Assembly: GCA_905221605.1 (NCBI GenBank)
Contig: CAJNDS010000902.1
Coordinates: 334,766-398,765 of the forward strand
DNA: 64,000 nt
DNA from: Symbiodinium natans
Taxonomy: Eukaryota; Sar; Dinophyceae; Suessiales; Symbiodiniaceae
Direction of reading: 5' to 3'
This document shows, in pieces, positions 10,824 through 23,069 of the stretch (the first letter of the stretch is position 1; the number at the start of each line of letters is the position of its first letter). Made by a program: the position numbers and the translations under genes. Under the pieces are notes generated by a model. It saw only the letters and a list, made by a program, of their open reading frames with translations. It did not search any database and was not told the DNA's origin.

Positions 10824-13382
10824 TGCAAGAAAGATCGCACGCGAACAATGCAAGACTGCTTTGTCTTGCGTGCCAGCTAAAGACAAGTTTAGCAAGCCAA
10901 GAACACGCGTATCGACGGCGTTTTTTGTTTTCTTGAGTGTTGATGCAAACAGTATCGAATCGAAAAAATCATATTTTCTGTGAGTTGATTTCAATTATTA
11001 TTGAACTCAAATGGGTTCCAAAAGCAGCTTAATTCTGGGCACCGAAAACGGGCCCCAGATTTTGGATTTCCTGTGTGAACATACAAGGCCACGCAGGTTG
11101 GAGCCTCAAATTGGAACCCAAGTTTAGGAGCCATTTTTGGGCCCAGTTGCGGCGTTTTTTTCACACACGGGAAGCCAGATCTGGCTTTCACAGCTCCTCG
11201 TTGCGAGTAAAACAAATCAGCCTCTCAGTCGGTTCCAGTTTAAGTCTTGTGTCAGTCTTCCCCAAAATTAGAACAGCAGGCAGCAAGGCGGCAAAGTGTG
11301 AACTTGTTTGGAACCGGAACTTTCTCGAACCACAGTGCGAGAAAGATCGCACGCGAACAAAGCAAGACTGCTTTGTCTTGCGTGCCAGCTAAAGACAAGT
11401 TTAGCAAGCCAAGAACACGCGTATCGACGGCGTTTTTTGTTTTCTTGAGTGTTGATGCAATCAGTATCGAATCGAAAGAATCTTATTGTCTGTGAGTTGA
11501 TTTCAATTATTATTAAACTCAAATGGGTTCCAAAAGCAGCTTAATTCTGGGCACCGAAAACGGGCCCCAGATTTTGGATTTCCTGTGTGAACATACAAGG
11601 CCACGCAGGTTGGAGCCTCAAATTGGAACCCAAGTTTAGGAGCCATTTTTGGGCCCAGTTGCGGCGTTTTTTTCACACACGGGAAGCCAGATCTGGCTTT
11701 CACAGCTCCTCGTTGCGAGTAAAACAAATCAGCCTCTCAGTCGGTTCCAGTTTAAGTCTTGTGTCAGTCTTCCCCAAAATTAGAACAGCAGGCAGCAAGG
11801 CGGCAAAGTGTGAACTTGTTTGGAACCGGAACTTTCTCGAACCACAGTGCGAGAAAGATCGCACGCGAACAATGCAAGACTGCTTTGTCTTGCGTGCCAG
11901 CTAAAGACAAGTTTAGCAAGCCAAGAACACGCGTATCGACGGCGTTTTTTGTTTTCTTGAGTGTTGATGCAAACAGTATCGAATCGAAAAAATCTTGTTG
12001 TCTGTGAGTTGATTTCAATTATTATTGAACTCAAATGGGTTCCAAAAGCAGCTTAATTCTGGGCACCGAAAACGGGCCCCAGATTTTGGATTTCCTGTGT
12101 GAACATACAAGGCCACGCAGGTTGGAGCCTCAAATTGGAACCCAAGTTTAGGAGCCATTTTTGGGCCCAGTTGCGGCGTTTTTTTCACACACGGGAAGCC
12201 AGATCTGGCTTTCACAGCTCCTCGTTGCGAGTAAAACAAATCAGCCTCTCAGTCGGTTCCAGTTTAAGTCTTGTGTCAGTCTTCCCCAAAATTAGAACAG
12301 CAGGCAGCAAGGCGGCAAAGTGTGAACTTGTTTGGAACCGGAACTTTCTCGAACCACAGTGCGAGAAAGATCGCACGCGAACAAAGCAAGACTGCTTTGT
12401 CTTGCGTGCCAGCTAAAGACAAGTTTAGCAAGCCAAGAACACGCGTATCGACGGCGTTTTTTGTTTTCTTGAGTGTTGATGCAAACAGTATCGAATCGAA
12501 AAAATCTTATTGTCTGTGAGTTGATTTCAATTATTATTGAACTCAAATGGGTTCCAAAAAAGCAGCTTAATTCTGGGCACCGAAAACGGGCCCCAGATTT
12601 TGGATTTCCTGTGTGAACATACAAGGCCACGCAGGTTGGAGCCTCAAATTGGAACCCAAGTTTAGGAGCCATTTTTGGGCCCAGTTGCGGCGTTTTTTTC
12701 ACACACGGGAAGCCAGATCTGGCTTTCACAGCTCCTCGTTGCGAGTAAAACAAATCAGCCTCTCAGTCGGTTCCAGTTTAAGTCTTGTGTCAGTCTTCCC
12801 CAAAATTAGAACAGCAGGCAGCAAGGCGGCAAAGTGTGAACTTGTTTGGAACCGGAACTTTCTCGAACCACTGTGCGAGAAAGATCGCACGCGAACAAAG
12901 CAAGACTGCTTTGTCTTGCGTGCCAGCTAAAGACAAGTTTAGCAAGCCAAGAACACGCGTATCGACGGCGTTTTTTGTTTTCTTGAGTGTTGATGCAAAC
13001 AGTATCGAATCGAAAAAATCATATTTTCTGTGAGTTGATTTCAATTATTATTGAACTCAAATGGGTTCCAAAAGCAGCTTAATTCTGGGCACCGAAAACG
13101 GGCCCCAGATTTTGGATTTCCTGTGTGAACATACAAGGCCACGCAGGTTGGAGCCTCAAATTGGAACCCAAGTTTAGGAGCCATTTTTGGGCCCAGTTGC
13201 GGCGTTTTTTTCACACACGGGAAGCCAGATCTGGCTTTCACAGCTCCTCGTTGCGAGTAAAACAAATCAGCCTCTCAGTCGGTTCCAGTTTAAGTCTTGT
13301 GTCAGTCTTCCCCAAAATTAGAACAGCAGGCAGCAAGGCGGCAAAGTGTGAACTTGTTTGGAACCGGAACTTTCTCGAACCA
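10824..13382 (+). repeat. Satellite array 2: five units of about 512 bp
   Basis: The marker word lies at 11078, 11590, 12102, 12616 and 13128 (spacings 512, 512, 514, 512). The sequence is almost identical to array 1, which implies recent amplification or homogenisation. The last unit carries CCACTGTGCG in place of CCACAGTGCG, the same base seen at the left junction of the inserted elements. Confidence 0.93.
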
Positions 13383-14781
13383 CTGTGGAGGTCACTGGAG
13401 CTTCCCTACCTTTTCGATCAATTTTGCTGCCCCTCATCTTGGGTTTCAGATTCTCCAGGTTTTGGTGCAAGGCCTGAAGGCAGAAGAGGAGAAAAGAAGG
13501 GTGCAGAGTCAACAAGAACACTTGAAAATGCAACATGTTTTTTTAAATGGCTCGGTGGAAACTGCAGCTTGGAAAAGTTCAATGCTTTGAAACAAGTGTT
13601 TTTAAAAGCCTCTGACAGTGCCGTTTGGACAGAAATCAACTGCAGGACGAGACGAGTTCAACCGTGGTGTTGATTCGTTAAGGTTGCGCGCGACGCCCAA
13701 GCCAAACCACTTGAAAATTGCAAAGTGTATTACCAGAATGTGAATAAGTGCGAGCGAAGCGAGCGAAACACCAGAGTAAATTCAACAAATTTAACTGATC
13801 AAGTGTTGATTTTGAGGGTTTTTTCAACATTTTCGGAAACTTCAGAAATTTTGAACATTTGTTGAATGGTGCTGAATCCAGCGAAGAATTGCAACACGCA
13901 ACCAAAACGAAAGACAAAGAATTAAAGGCACCCAGCCTGAAAGAAGGCAGAGTTTCTTCTGCTTAAATCTTCTGTCAAATTTCAGTGTGCCTAATCGAGA
14001 CTGGGCGACTCTCAAGTCGTTCTGGCCATGATGAGAGGTCAGTGTGATTGTTTTTTTCAATGTCAGCAAGAACTGCAAAAACGTTGGTCTTTCTTTGTGA
14101 ACCTTTGGAGAAATCGAGAAAACACTGGAAAAGAAGCCAAGACAATTTTCTTTAGATTCAGCAGCAGATTCATACACAGCAACATTTGTTTGTTTTTTTT
14201 CAGTTCAAATTGCCTTCGCCCGTCTGAACAGAATTTTTCTCTTGCTTTTGTTCAATGTTTTCTTTGTTTTTTGTCGGGATAATCTCTCGGTTGAGTCGCA
14301 AGCTTTTCGAAAGAGAGAGTTCCAAGAAACCGCCCTGAACTAAAACACAAACAGATCGTTTAGCAAGTGTTTTGGTAAGTGCTGTCAGCCCGGTAAGCTG
14401 TCGATTGACCAGAAAGACAGTGAAAAAATCGCAGTCGGAACCTAAAGATATCCATGAGAATGTGCATGTTGTGGTTTCGGCTGTTTTCTGAGTGTGCATA
14501 TGCAAGAGTGTTGTGGATGTGTGTGTGTGTGTGTGAGCATTTGTGGTTGCAAAGTGGGTTGGTTTGCGGGTTCATGTCTTTGGCTTCAGTGTGCAAGGAA
14601 AGTGTCAGTGTGTGGGTAAAAGGTGGTAAGGCATGGAGTCTCAGAAGTAACAACAAATCAAAAAAACAGTGACCTTGCAGTGGTGTCTGTGTGTGTTTAC
14701 CTCGGTTTTTCATTGTGAATGGTGTGGTGTGTTGTGGTTTTGGCGTTTGTGGGTCAGAGAGTCGTGTGTGTCATGGAGTGT

Positions 14782-14878
<97 letters not shown>

Positions 14879-15060
14879 CATTTATGTGGGTGCAAAGTGG
14901 CTTGGTGGGTGGTGTGTGTTTGCGTGTATGTCGGCTGGGTTCTGCTGGCTGTTCAAGTGTGGAAGTGTGCGGGTGGTGAAAGGTGTGTGGATTTTGGAGA
15001 CACAAAAAAAGGGCAAGAAATCAATTCCAAAAGGTAGGGAAGCCGAAGTGACCTCCACAG
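13383..15060. mobile_element. Inverted-repeat element, copy 2 (1678 bp)
   Basis: Same termini as copy 1. It is longer because it keeps a ~70-bp segment (about 14232-14300) absent from copy 1 and has an expanded TG microsatellite. Otherwise it is nearly identical, so element and satellite probably duplicated as one block. No protein-coding capacity is recognised. Confidence 0.7.
14784..14877. repeat. (TG)n microsatellite, about 47 copies
   Basis: An uninterrupted TG run inside copy 2 of the element. The same site has only a short run in copy 1 (near 10635) and about 13 copies in copy 3 (16347-16372), so this locus mutates by slippage. Confidence 0.97.
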
Positions 15061-15146
15061 TGCGAGAAAGATCGCACGCGAACAATGCAAGACCGCTTTG
15101 TCTTGCGTGCCAGCTAAAGACAAGTTTAGCAAGCCAAGAACACATA
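15061..15146 (+). repeat. Truncated satellite unit
   Basis: It begins with the tgcgagaaagatcgcacg part of the unit and stops after ccaagaacac, where the third element copy starts without its left end. This is a rearrangement junction. Confidence 0.8.
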
Positions 15147-16555
15147 CAATGCTTTGAAACAAGTGTTTTTAAAAGCCTCTGACAGTGCCGTTTGGACAGA
15201 AATCAACTGCAGGACGAGACGAGTTCAACCGTGGTGTTGATTCGTTAAGGTTGCGCGCGACGCCCAAGCCAAACCACTTGAAAATTGCAAAGTGTATTAC
15301 CAGAATGTGAATAAGTGCGAGCGAAGCGAGCGAAACACCAGAGTAAATTCAACAAATTTAACTGATCAAGTGTTGATTTTGAGGGTTTTTTCAACATTTT
15401 CGGAAACTTCAGAAATTTTGAACATTTGTTGAATGGTGCTGAATCCAGCGAAGAATTGCAACACGCAACCAAAACGAAAGACAAAGAATTAAAGGCACCC
15501 AGCCTGAAAGAAGGCAGAGTTTCTTCTGCTTAAATCTTCTGTCAAATTTCAGTGTGCCTAATCGAGACTGGGCGACTCTCAAGTCGTTCTGGCCATGATG
15601 AGAGGTCAGTGTGATTGTTTTTTTCAATGTCAGCAAGAACTGCAAAAACGTTGGTCTTTCTTTGTGAACCTTTGGAGAAATCGAGAAAACACTGGAAAAG
15701 AAGCCAAGACAATTTTCTTTAGATTCAGCAGCAGATTCATACACAGCAACATTTGTTTGTTTTTTTTCAGTTCAAATTGCCTTCGCCCGTCTGAACAGAA
15801 TTTTTCTCTTGCTTTTGTTCAATGTTTTCTTTGTTTTTTGTCGGGATAATCTCTCGGTTGAGTCGCAAGCTTTTCGAAACAGAGAGTTCCAAGAAACCGC
15901 CCTGAACTAAAACACAAACAGATCGTTTAGCAAGTGTTTTGGTAAGTGCTGTCAGCCCGGTAAGCTGTCGATTGACCAGAAAGACAGTGAAAAAATCGCA
16001 GTCGGAACCTAAAGATATCCATGAGAATGTGCATGTTGTGGTTTCGGCTGTTTTCTGAGTGTGCATATGCAAGAGTGTTGTGGATGTGTGTGTGTGTGTG
16101 AGCATTTGTGGTTGCAAAGTGGGTTGGTTTGCGGGTTCATGTCTTTGGCTTCAGTGTGCAAGGAAAGTGTCAGTGTGTGGGTAAAAGGTGGTAAGGCATG
16201 GAGTCTCAGAAGTAACAACAAATCAAAAAAACAGTGACCTTGCAGTGGTGTCTGTGTGTGTTTACCTCGGTTTTTCATTGTGAATGGTGTGGTGTGTTGT
16301 GGTTTTGGCGTTTGTGGGTCAGAGAGTCGTGTGTGTCATGGAGTGTGGGTGTGTGTGTGTGTGTGTGTGTGTTCATTTATGTGGGTGCAAAGTGGCTTGG
16401 TGGGTGGTGTGTGTTTGCGTGTATGTCGGCTGGGTTCTGCTGGCTGTTCAAGTGTGGAAGTGTGCGGGTGGTGAAAGGTGTGTGGATTTTGGAGACACAA
16501 AAAAAGGGCAAGAAATCAATTCCAAAAGGTAGGGAAGCCGAAGTGACCTCCACAG
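15147..16555. mobile_element. Inverted-repeat element, copy 3, left end missing
   Basis: It starts inside the element at caatgctttgaaacaag and runs to the intact right terminus AAGTGACCTCCACAG at 16555. It matches copy 2, including the ~70-bp segment. Non-satellite DNA begins immediately after it, so this is the right edge of the repeat compl­ex. Confidence 0.75.
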
Positions 16556-17757
16556 TATGGCCATAGGGCGGGCCTTGAGCGCTGCTTGCAAGAGGCCATC
16601 CAGTGGACTTGTTTGCAAGAACAACGGATGTAAGAGGCTAGACAAGGGTTTGACTGCTGTCTGGCAGTCTTTCCTCTCAGTGGCTGTTGCTACTTGCAGG
16701 CTTCCTCTCTGGGAAAAACGCAAGAGCGAGGGCCACTGAATTCTTGTAAGAGAGAAAGGATTTTTAGAATGGGCGCTTCTTTAATGCGTCAGCATAGGGC
16801 TGGTCTTGTGGGTTAGTTGGAAGAAACACAACTACAGCACACCGTCGAGCAACACAAACCAAGCATCAACAAAGAACAAATTCCGTTCAGTGCAAAGAGT
16901 CAAACAAAACTTAGTTCAGAAGTAAGGGTTGCAGGCAATGTGCATTGCGCAGAGGCAAGGCGAGACGTGCGTGCGCGGGCACCTGCAGCCACATCTGACC
17001 GGACGGGCCTGTGCACCTTGAGTCTGTCCATGTGCGAGCCCTGGCGGCAAGGCTTGGCAATTGCGCACTCCCTGTTGCAAAGAGTTGATACCCTACACGG
17101 GCGGAAAAGGCAGACTTGCTGGGTGTTCGCATCAACAGACTTTGGAATGCAGGCTAAAGCCACACAGCAAGCAGCACAGCAACTGCACGCGAACTGGATG
17201 CATCGAAAGCACAAGCAAGGTCCGCGCAATGCGCAAAGCACTTCCTTGGCGTTCTCGCTCTTACTCTTACTTACCAAGAGAAGCGCACAACCCGCCAACT
17301 GCTGTTGAGGAAGTCAGCATAAAGGCCAAAAAATCAGGTAAGCGCAAGTGCTGCGCCGGAGAGGGTTTGACTGCTGTCTGGTGCTTTCCCCTCTAAATTG
17401 GTGTCGCAGGTTTCCTCTCCAGAAAACTAGAAGAACTCTGCTGACTGCGGCCCCAGGTTCTACGGATATGTGGCTGGGCTGAACACAGTTGTGTGCCTAA
17501 GTACTAGGAACTTTGGGCTTCCAATAATTGAACCGCAATTTGTGTGGCTGTTGCTCGGTTGCTCCACTGTGACCACCATGGCGTACTCTGGGCTGGTCTT
17601 ACATCCGCTGTTTTTGCTGTTAAGTCCCCACTGGAGCACTCCATGGTGGTTAACCAGTGGAGCAGCCCAACAGCCAACACAACTTGCGGCTCTATTATTG
17701 AAGCCCGATCAAGTTCCCAACACCAAGCGCACAACTGTGCCCAGTTCGACCACATAC
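16556..17757. other. No supported gene; diverged direct repeat pair
   Basis: Nothing convincing codes here. About 16645-16720 and 17365-17440 are diverged direct repeats that share GGGTTTGACTGCTGTCTGG and a following ttcctctc..gaaaa stretch. About 16760-16810 weakly resembles 6270-6330, another hint of old repeats. Confidence 0.4.
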
Positions 17758-18135
17758 TCAAGTAGAACATGGACAGCAGAGCCCAAGCCATGGCTTGCGC
17801 CGTGGCGTTGCTGCATCGGTTATTCCAAGGCCATGCTCATCTCGATCACACCAGAACTTGCTCGTTTCTGAGAAACACAGGATGTGGTTCTTGTAGGTCT
17901 CGCAAGCTAGAAAAGAGAAACGAGTGTCTAGAATTCCTGCCAGCAGTTCCGGCGACCATGGCTTTTCATACGTTTGGTCGTTGAACAAGGTCACGCAACG
18001 GATCATATTCCGGACTCTTCGAAGAAGATTCAGTTTGGACTTGTGCTTCATGTCACCTCTGAAGTACCGATGCACAGCCGGGTGTACAAGCTGAGTCCAC
18101 GATCTGTGCCAGCATCCCTCAATTACAAGTCCCAC
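17758..18135 (-). CDS. Possible hypothetical protein or exon (125 codons)
   Basis: The minus frame from an ATG at 18135 reads HRYFRGDMKHKSKLNLLRRV and later ILDTRFSFLACETYKN. That composition is more protein-like than the other frames, with balanced charged and aromatic residues. I do not recognise the family and saw no splice sites that extend it with confidence. It could be an isolated exon or a relic. Confidence 0.3.
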   Translation of the reverse strand: MGLVIEGCWHRSWTQLVHPAVHRYFRGDMKHKSKLNLLRRVRNMIRCVTLFNDQTYEKPWSPELLAGILDTRFSFLACETYKNHILCFSETSKFWCDRDEHGLGITDAATPRRKPWLGLCCPCST

Positions 18136-18409
18136 AAGAAGGAAGCCGGGTCACCAGTGTAGTTGTCGGATCGAGTCCAGGACAATCCGCCACAGGGCTA
18201 CATGTCCAGCGTCCCACAAGGAGTGGATGCTCCACGGAAGTACCACAAGCTGACTGACCCTGGGCAGTCAGTTGATTCACTAAGTTTGTATGTGGCTCAT
18301 CATTCAACAACAGAGCGTCTTGAGCTTTCTGGGTGGAGTAAGTTCCGTGAAGACACCAGGGAATGTTATCTCACCACCCTCAGACTGCAAGGTAACAAGC
18401 ACAGCGGTT

Positions 18410-19393
18410 CCTCTGGACGGCACTTTGCCTGCGCCGCTGGCCCGCCCGCATTTTTCATTGGTTTCAAGAAGCTTGAGTCAGCGCATGTGTTTTTTCGCTT
18501 GCTTAAAGCGGCAGCAAAGTGATGTCTTCTGGTTGCTGCCTGTTTGTCTTTTTGGGACCTGCCGCTACGTTGGTGGCTTTTCGATTTGCCAACGAGGTTT
18601 ATGGTTCTTTCCGAGTTTGCGAGACTGAAGGCTCTGGCCACGTCGAGGTCGAGTACTGAGAGTGGGGTGAGGCTGAAGCTTGCAGCTTGCACTAATTCGT
18701 TCAACGTGTTTGCCACAACGAACTCTTGGAGACTTTCCATGACATCCCTGTCTAGTACAGGTGGATGCAAGTTGAATTCGTTTGTCACGTGTTTTTGACA
18801 ACGAACTCTTTGGTACCAGTTGGACCCAGGACAACCTGCCTTATGGTGGGAGCTTGCGTGAGTTTAAGTTTAATGTCAGAGATCGGCTTGTGTGTGTCGT
18901 TTGTTTCGTTTTGGTGGCGAGTACGCGCCAAGGGAATGTGGCCAGGGCATCCCCTTAGTGTTGAAGTGCCGAGCAGTGCTTGGACTTCGGATCTTTGACA
19001 TGAACCCTCAGAAAATGCGGGGGGTGGAAGATCGAGGCTGATCGTTGATGGTTTTGTCATCATATTTTGGATCAGCTTGTATAGACTTGTTTTGCTTCGG
19101 AGTGATTGGGAATCGTTGTGATCCCAGCCTCGATGTTTTTGCCTCGATGATTTCCCTAGGAAATCATACGAGTATGTTTTGTGCCCAATACGCTACTTTG
19201 AGTGAGTGTGCAGTGAGTAGGAACTGTGTTCTGAAGCTCGTTTAAGCTCACAACTGAATTCGTTTAGTTCGCGCGCTTCGTGACTTTTGGCTCAAGGCCT
19301 GCGAGTGAAAAAGAGTGTGTCCGCACTTGGTTTAGATAGGTTGGGTTCGTGCTTTCAAGGGAAAAGGTACCAGAGGGACCTTCGGCTTTTTAC
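18410..19393 (+). mobile_element. Decayed second copy of the Copia 3' tail/LTR
   Basis: Aligns by eye with 5120-6180. Shared words include gaactcttgg, caggtggatgcaag, gacccaggacaacctgcc, gatgtcagagatcg, gtggccagggcatcccctta, gtgattgggaatc and gtaccagagggaccttcgg. It is diverged by many substitutions and indels and has no polyprotein upstream, so it is an older truncated element or a solo LTR with flank. Confidence 0.75.
19285..19296 (+). other. Spliced-leader relic in the second tail copy
   Basis: TTTTGGCTCAAG, identical to 6067-6078 and in the same sequence context (cttcgtgac just upstream), although the surrounding copies have diverged. Confidence 0.5.
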
Positions 19394-20019
19394 GAGTACA
19401 GCCGAGAGCTTTTGCAAGTGTTTGGAGGCGTTTCACGTTTTGGTACGTTGGCTGAAGACCGGAGTGTGCGAGCATGCAAAAGTGAGAAGCGTGCAGGGCG
19501 ATTTAAGTCTTGTAGGGCTGAGGGTTGCTTGCTGCTGTTTCGGTCTTTTACGGTGTCTCGATTGCGTGCTCAGCTCGGTAAATCGCGTTTGGCGACTTCG
19601 CGTTACAATTCCACAAGCAGACTCTCCATCAAGCGTCATGATTGGAACACACCGACACGCCAAAATTGATTTCCATATGCACTCCCCTCTTCAGGTTGTA
19701 ATGATCCACTTGGGCTTTCAGGGAGTTCAGGGTGCACAGTGTTTTCTGGAATGCCCCATTCCCCAGCTACAGGTCCGTCAACTGCCCTTGTAGACTGCCC
19801 ATTGTACCATCACACTCCTGTGGAAAAACTGATCACCTGCATCGAACAAACAGATTGGCGAGCCTCGGGTCTTCAAAACCGTCAACTCCCATGTTCCGAA
19901 GCGTCAAGTCACACAAACGGTTTCTCTCTCTCTCTCCCACTAGGACACTCAGCTGCAGACACTTGCAAAGCACTCTGTTGCAAATGAAATACACAGAGCT
20001 CACAAACTGCCGCTGCACT
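19394..20019. other. No gene recognised
   Basis: Frames are short on both strands and no splice-bounded exon stood out. A short CT run lies near 19922-19938. Confidence 0.4.
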
Positions 20020-20848
20020 CTATCTACAGTCTGTACGTACATGCGCACACACTCTAGGGGTTACTTCTGATCTACACTGGTGCACTAGCCGATTCACCAA
20101 CGGCTGCTCGGGCTTTGCCACGACAGGCCTCGCTGAAGGACGGCCCGTCGGTGCTCTGGCTTTGGTCCCACAAAAGTTGAAAGTGGATCGGTGGAGCCAC
20201 AACATCATTGGCCACGGCGCCGCAATTGCATCGGAGGATGCGGGAAGCGAGGCGGCAGAGTCCTGTAGACTGTAGAGGAGGTCCGCGACGTCCGCGAGGC
20301 GGTTGCCGGTGGAGGACGACCAGCTCCAGGAGGTTGCGCGAAACCTTTCCAATCGCAAGCTCTGCGGTGGAGGCACGGATGGCCGCCGCCAGGGCGATCC
20401 AAAAACAAGGCAGCCGGGAAACAAGGGCAGCTTCTCGGTGCGGCTGGGCAGGAGGGCGTCCAGCTTGGCTTTCGAGGGTGCGCAAACCTTGACGGGGCGC
20501 GGCAACGCGGCGCATGGAAAAGGGCAGGGCAAGGGGCAAAGGCAAAGAGGCAGGGGGGTCGGAGGCATCGCGGCGGGGGCAAAGGCGGGCCGAGGTGGCC
20601 GAGAGCGTGGGACGCGACTGAGGCAGGGCCGGGGGGGGGCGGGGGGGACTTTTTGTTTTGTAGGTTTGTTTGCGGCGCGTGTTTGAGAGTTTTGTAGAAA
20701 TTTCAGGGAATGGGATCCAGGGCTGGAGGGGGGTGGGTTTGGAGGGTTCCTTCTTTCTTTTTTGGGTCCTCGCCTTTGGGGGAAGGCCATGAGCCAACCC
20801 TGCAGTTGGAGCATTCCTATCGGGAAGCCCCGGTTGATTGGGCATCAC
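20020..20848 (-). CDS. Uncertain Pro/Arg-rich open region
   Basis: Two overlapping minus frames (264 and 258 codons) are open here because the DNA is GC-rich. The 264-codon frame has the better segment (TGNRLADVADLLYSLQDSAA), but both are largely Pro/Ser/Arg and could be chance. No domain is recognised, and at most one frame can be real. Confidence 0.2.
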
Positions 20849-21179
20849 CTACGTTGGTGACGCCCGTGTTCTTCTTCTAGTTTTCCTTGGAAAGGGAGCC
20901 CTGATTTCCCTTTCACCTGCCTTTTAGCCCTTCCGGGGATCTCCGCGCGTTCCTGTACGGAGGGCTCCTTTCAAACTTGTTACGCCTGGAGGCCGCCGCG
21001 CCCAATGCTTGGTTGGCTCGGGGAGTAGGGGCTACATCACCCGCCAGTTGTCTACATAGACACGCCTTCCTGTGCCTTTCTTCGGGCGGCGTTGCCCTGA
21101 GAAGTGCGCTAGAAAAGAAAGTGTCCGGGTGTACACGGATTGAAAGGCCCTTTTGTTGAGCAGTGCAGTCATTTGCCAA
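20830..21179. other. Cluster of short hairpins with a small minus-strand frame
   Basis: Several perfect or near-perfect stems follow each other: GGGCaTCACC-tacgt-TGGTGAcGCCC near 20838; GAAAGGGA-gccctgat-TTCCCTTTC near 20890; TGTCTAcaTAGACA near 21050; GGGC-ggcgtt-GCCC near 21083; GTGTACAC near 21128. The minus strand is open for 88 codons (21179 to 20913) starting MANDCTAQQKG. I cannot say whether this is a structured RNA, an organelle-derived insert or a small gene. Confidence 0.35.
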
Positions 21180-22586
21180 TTTGGGGATTCAGCATTTGCT
21201 CAGGCCTTGGAAACGTAAGCACAGTGCGGAAGTGCTTGCAAGTACTGCCAACCAGATTCTTCCACATAGCTCCGTGACTCCGGCCTGTGCGCGATTGCGG
21301 GAACCGAACAAGCACGAAGCGGTACTATATACACCCCGTGTTCCAGAGGTGGAACAGGACAATGACAGGACACCTGAACCCATACTCCCCCATACTCCAT
21401 CGGAGTCTGGGTTGAGTTCGACTGCGCGCGGTTGCGCTCTCAGAGCCAAGCCTTGCCCGCCACAGGTGCAGTTGCGCGCCTGGGGCGCAGGCGCAGGCAC
21501 CGCTAGCGGCGTCGATGACGATGTCGAACGAACCAATGTGATCGGCTCCTGAAGCCCTGGATGTTGGCCGCAGAGAAACTTCCGCCAAGTATCCCCGGAG
21601 TGCTAATCAAGGTAATGTGCTTCGTTTATGCTACCATGTGTTACCATGCCCACACCCCAAGCAAATCGTACATCCAACCATGCGGACCACGCCCCCACTC
21701 CAGAAAGTCCAGGACGAGAAGACGCACACGTTTCCATGCCCCACGCACGCAGCAAGTCAAAGGCAACAAACAGTGCACCGTGCCCTGCCTCCCACCCACC
21801 CAGTTCAAAGTCAACAAGTCGTGCAAAAAATGCACACGTGTTCGCATATGACGGTCGTGAGGAATCTCTTCTTTGGCTGATATGCAAGTCAAAGACCAAA
21901 AACACTGATGCAGCTCCTTCCTCGAAAGGTTCAGGATGAAGAGCTACTTAGCATCTCCACAAGCAGGGAGACACAGTCTCCAGGGATGCGGCATATTTGG
22001 GCATTGGTCGAAATCATCTGTTAGCTTCGCCAAGGCTCATCCCGAGACTGAGGACTCAAACCGCAGTACGGGTCGGTGCAGCGCGCCAGGTTGATACCCC
22101 ACAGACGCATCTTGAGCACAAGCTGCAGTACACGTGCCTGTTTTCCAAGCCCATCCACCTTCGCAAATCCGAAACTGCAACCAAGCTCTGATCAGCTGTG
22201 GGTGCTCGCTACCCGTCTTCCATTTGACTGGGTGAGGGAATTGTGAAGCCGTGCATGGGCACGCAGTCGCTCTGGTGAAAGCTTGGCGTCCGTTTGGTTC
22301 AAGTTTGAGCAGCATGTTTCCTTGATGTGACCACTGGCGCGAGGCTGAGCAGGCAGCTATAGCCACCTTGGAGAGCTGTATGGCCGGAAAACTCCACTTC
22401 TGAGTTCTGAGTTCTCTGCTATCTGCTTGTCCTTTTGCATGGAGAAGTTTCGCGTCAACGCACGGGTTTGCATGATTCCATACTGCAAGGACTCTGACCT
22501 CAACGAGTGCTACAAGACGTGATTAGGGAGCGCTTGACTTCTCTGGAACCCCTAAGCTCCAGGCATGAACTCCCATCAGTGGCCAG
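21180..22586. other. No gene recognised
   Basis: Frames up to about 130 codons exist on both strands but none has a convincing composition, start context or splice borders. Confidence 0.4.
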
Positions 22587-22880
22587 GGTTTTGGGTTCGG
22601 TGTAGGGTTTAGGGCTTGGGGTTTGGGGTGGGGGTGCCGGGCCCTACACCGTACACCTGTGGATCCTCGAGGCGTGCGGTGGCTTCCACCCTAAACCCGA
22701 AACATCCCGAAACACTAAACCCGAACCCGAAACCCGAAGCCCTATACCCTCAACCCTAAACCCAAAACCCAAAACCTTAAACCTTAAACCTTAAACCTTA
22801 TATAAACCTTAAGCCTTAAACCTTAAACCCTAAACCCCAAGCCCTAAACCCTCAACACTAAACCCTAAACCCTGAACCCA
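22587..22880. repeat. Degenerate telomere-like heptamers
   Basis: A short GGGTTTAGGG-like part is followed by CCCTAAA/CCTTAAA variants. It lies just upstream of the receptor gene. Confidence 0.8.
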
Positions 22881-23028
22881 TTCCAGCTTGTCAGAGGGTT
22901 CCTGCATCCGAGGCGCCTTGGAGCTCCCTTCCCAGGGGCCTTCAGCTGGAGCATGGGAAGTCGGTGCAGGCAGAGGGCTCATTGCGGGGGGGACTCCCGG
23001 TTGCTCTGTTTCTACAGTAGAGGACGGT

Positions 23029-23032
23029 GATG

Positions 23033-23069
<37 letters not shown>

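Noticed and set aside
7269-13382. Repeated 74-105-codon frames on both strands of every satellite unit
   Set aside because: They recur because the units are nearly identical; overlapping frames on both strands are open, stops and indels move between units, and no domain or start context is seen.
7269-13382. CRISPR-like or rDNA/5S-type tandem array
   Set aside because: Units are ~512 bp with no short repeat/spacer alternation, and I found no 5S, U6 or spliced-leader RNA sequence in the unit.
14669-15182. Cys/Val-alternating frames of 86-163 codons
   Set aside because: Produced by the TG microsatellite inside a non-coding element.
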